NCBI GenBank assembly: GCA_031278675.1
Contig: JAITJY010000119.1
Location: forward strand, 1 to 7,111
Length of the DNA: 7,111 nucleotides
Reading direction: 5' to 3'
DNA from: Bifidobacteriaceae bacterium
GTDB taxonomy: Bacteria; Actinomycetota; Actinomycetes; Actinomycetales; WQXJ01
The notes under the pieces are model-generated. The model had not been told where the DNA came from, ran no database searches, and saw only the letters and a list, made by a program, of their open reading frames with translations. Made by a program: the position numbers and the translations under genes. Shown one piece after another: positions 4,996-7,111 of the stretch. How positions within the stretch are numbered: the first letter of the stretch is position 1; every line of letters starts with the position of its first letter.

Positions 4996-7111
4996 GAACC
5001 GAGCAGGGCCGGATAGGAGGCGGTCGCGGCGCCCAGGACGTGTTGCGCCAGGAACGCTTCGACCACCTGGTACCAAATCTTGGCGTTTTGGGGAGCCAGG
5101 ACCCAATGGTTCTCGTCAGGGAAATACAAGAACCGGTGCGGGCTGGCGCCAGCCGCGTCCGCCGCGCGCCCGGATTCCGACAGGAGTTGGTACCACAACG
5201 CAAGACCCTGTTCCAAAGGAACCCGGTAATCCTTGTTGCCGTGGATCACCAGCATCGGCGTGGAGATGGCCGCCACCGATCTATCAGGCGAGTTGGTCGA
5301 GGCCATCTGCGGGGTCATCTCATCCGCCCAGTAGAACGCGCAATCCGTGGACGGCCCAAACGATAAGAGGTTCCACAGCGAAGCATGCGTCACAATCGCC
5401 TTGAACCGGTCGGTGTGACCCGCCACCCAGTTGGCCATATAGCCGCCGAAGGACCCGCCCATCGCTGCGGTCCGCCCCGGATCAATCTCTGGGCGCGCCA
5501 CCAGGGCATCTGTCACAGACATCAAGTCGCGGAACGGGGTGCCGCCCCAATCGCCCCAACCGCGTTGCACAAAACTGCGTCCATACCCGGTGGACAAGGC
5601 GGGGTCCGGCAACGCCACGGCGTAGCCTAAGGCGGCCAGGAGCCAGGGGTTCCAGCGCCACGACCAGGCGTTCCAGGATGCGACCGGGCCTCCGTGAATC
5701 CACAGCACGCCAGGGACCGGGGTTGCGGGGCTGGCCCCGGCGGGCAGGATCAGCCAGCTATGGACCGGCGTCTCATCAACGGTTGCGGCAACGAACTCCG
5801 TCAGGTGGCCTGGCAGTTCGGGCCGTGCGGCTGGTCCCCGGAGCAGTTCTGCGGCCACCGGTTCGCCCTGCGCTGCGGCGTGCGCCAGATCAATGCGCAC
5901 CACTTCGGGTGGGTGTGTCCAAGATGAACGCAGCGCGTAGGCGGCCGAGCCGTCCGGGGCTACCACCAGGTCGCTGAATGCGGCATCGTCGGCGGTCAGG
6001 CGCACCGGTTGGCTACCGTCCAGCGGGACGCGGAACACTGGCGCCCGGCCCGCTTCATCCGCGATAGCCAGCAACGCGTCTCCCGTCGGCAGCCAGGTGA
6101 TGTGGCGGGGCCAACGGTCCCAGTCGGCTGCCAGTTGGCGCGCACCTGATCCGTCCGCCGCCATCACCCAGACCGCCTCGTTGGTGGTCTCGGTCGGCGT
6201 GGTGTCCGCCCGGGTGACGTATGCGAGCTGGCAGCTATCGGGCGAGAATGCCACTTCGGTGATGTCTGCGCCGGGCGCCTCGATCAGTTGTTCGGTTACG
6301 CCGCTCGCCAGGTCCACGAGGGCCACGACCTGCCTGATGCGGCCTTTCGCGCGCGGGACCACCCAGGTGGTGACTAGTTTCGAGCCGTCCGCGCTGATGT
6401 CCAGGACTTGTTCCGGCGATGCCGCGCCGCCCGGTGGCGTCACATCTCGCCACGGCTCGCCTTCTGTTAGCGCTAACAGGTGGCGGGCGGCGGGGCCGAG
6501 GTCCTGGCCCCAGAAACGCACCGGGTAGGTGGCGTGGAGGATGGCGCTGACGTGGGCTTTCTTGCGGGCGGCTTGGGCGGCATCGTCCGTCGGCAAGTCG
6601 GGCGAGGTGGGCAGGACCGGCGAGCCGAACACCACAACCGGTGCTTGCCGGGCCGCCCAGACCGTGTCTATGCCTGCGGCGCGGTGGGCGAGCGGGCGGG
6701 CCTCACCGACCGGCGGTAGGAGCCAGAGGCTGGGGGCCGTCGGTTGGTCTTTGGGGGCGGGGGCTGCGGGGTCCGGACGTTTGGTGGTGAACGCCAGGTC
6801 GCCCGTGGCTGTGAACGTGGCCGATGCCGTCGCCTCGCCCACCAGCGTCAAGGGGCGGGGGGCTCGGGCACCGGTGGGGTCCACTTCCCACAGCGCCTGG
6901 GTGTAGGCAGTGTGGTCTGGGTTGAGCGTCGCCACCGCTGTGACCAGGCGCTTCCCGTCTGGCGAGATGATCAGGCCGCTGAGGCGGGGCAGGGCGATGT
7001 AGGCGTCGAGGTCATGGAAAGGGGTGGGCGGCGGCGCCGCAGATGCGGTTGGCGGCGCGGGCGGCTCGGGCGGCTCGGATGCGGCAGGCGGCGCGGTGGC
7101 GGCGGGCGCCG
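4986..7111 (-). CDS. S9 family serine peptidase (prolyl oligopeptidase/acylaminoacyl-peptidase type), N-terminus cut by window edge
   Basis: Serine peptidase that cleaves short peptides, probably dipeptidyl- or acylaminoacyl-peptidase-like. Numbering from an internal GTG codon at 6935, an N-terminal beta-propeller (about 1-390, with repeats such as AFSPDSCQLAYV) precedes an alpha/beta-hydrolase domain. The hydrolase has oxyanion-region HGGP (414-417), nucleophile Ser495 in GGSFGGYM, Asp569 in HGNKDYRVP and His610 in DENHW: a complete catalytic triad. The 6935 GTG is not the start. The frame remains open for 58 more codons to the edge and encodes propeller-type sequence (DLDAYIALPRLSGLIISPDG), itself preceded by about 30 Pro/Ala/Glu-rich residues. 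No start codon ATG, GTG or TTG occurs in frame in that part. No signal peptide can be judged. It is co-directional with metE across a 100-nt gap. Confidence 0.95.
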   Translation of the reverse strand, partial: APAATAPPAASEPPEPPAPPTASAAPPPTPFHDLDAYIALPRLSGLIISPDGKRLVTAVATLNPDHTAYTQALWEVDPTGARAPRPLTLVGEATASATFTATGDLAFTTKRPDPAAPAPKDQPTAPSLWLLPPVGEARPLAHRAAGIDTVWAARQAPVVVFGSPVLPTSPDLPTDDAAQAARKKAHVSAILHATYPVRFWGQDLGPAARHLLALTEGEPWRDVTPPGGAASPEQVLDISADGSKLVTTWVVPRAKGRIRQVVALVDLASGVTEQLIEAPGADITEVAFSPDSCQLAYVTRADTTPTETTNEAVWVMAADGSGARQLAADWDRWPRHITWLPTGDALLAIADEAGRAPVFRVPLDGSQPVRLTADDAAFSDLVVAPDGSAAYALRSSWTHPPEVVRIDLAHAAAQGEPVAAELLRGPAARPELPGHLTEFVAATVDETPVHSWLILPAGASPATPVPGVLWIHGGPVASWNAWSWRWNPWLLAALGYAVALPDPALSTGYGRSFVQRGWGDWGGTPFRDLMSVTDALVARPEIDPGRTAAMGGSFGGYMANWVAGHTDRFKAIVTHASLWNLLSFGPSTDCAFYWADEMTPQMASTNSPDRSVAAISTPMLVIHGNKDYRVPLEQGLALWYQLLSESGRAADAAGASPHRFLYFPDENHWVLAPQNAKIWYQVVEAFLAQHVLGAATASYPALLGSTV

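Overview
The window is high-GC DNA (roughly 60-65% G+C by eye). It is densely coded, with GTG starts and strong AAGGAGG-type ribosome binding sites, and it looks like an actinobacterium. The MetE sequence carries a zinc-site and DEAALREKLPLR style seen in bifidobacterial and Firmicute-type MetE. I cannot place the genus. All six genes lie on the minus strand, so transcription runs from high to low coordinates.

Layout in transcription order: (1) 7111-4986, a prolyl-oligopeptidase-family (S9) serine peptidase whose N-terminus is outside the window. (2) 4985-4886, a 100-nt gap with two small palindromes and the metE ribosome binding site. (3) 4885-2393, metE, cobalamin-independent methionine synthase, complete in its catalytic residues but about 75 residues longer than usual. 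(4) 2392-2090, a 303-nt gap with two copies of an approximately 76-bp repeat spaced exactly 103 bp apart, then a promoter overlapped by a palindromic operator. (5) 2089 to the left edge, a tightly coupled operon: PadR-family repressor, DUF1048 protein, DrrA-type ABC ATPase, ABC-2 permease (C-terminus outside the window).

The left operon reads as an autoregulated drug or toxic-compound efflux cassette. A PadR repressor probably binds the dyad over its own -10 box, and the downstream genes overlap by 4, 11 and 4 nt, so their translation is linked. The peptidase and metE are ordinary housekeeping or nutrient genes with no evident link to the efflux cassette.

The most unusual content is repeat DNA. 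metE contains an in-frame insertion made of three 54/57-bp repeat units, open in all three minus-strand frames, with an inverted repeat at its upstream end. This resembles a palindromic or minisatellite element that has been accommodated inside an essential enzyme. The paired intergenic repeats after metE are unrelated to that element; one half is almost invariant and the other half has diverged. I saw no tRNA, rRNA, CRISPR array, insertion sequence or known riboswitch.
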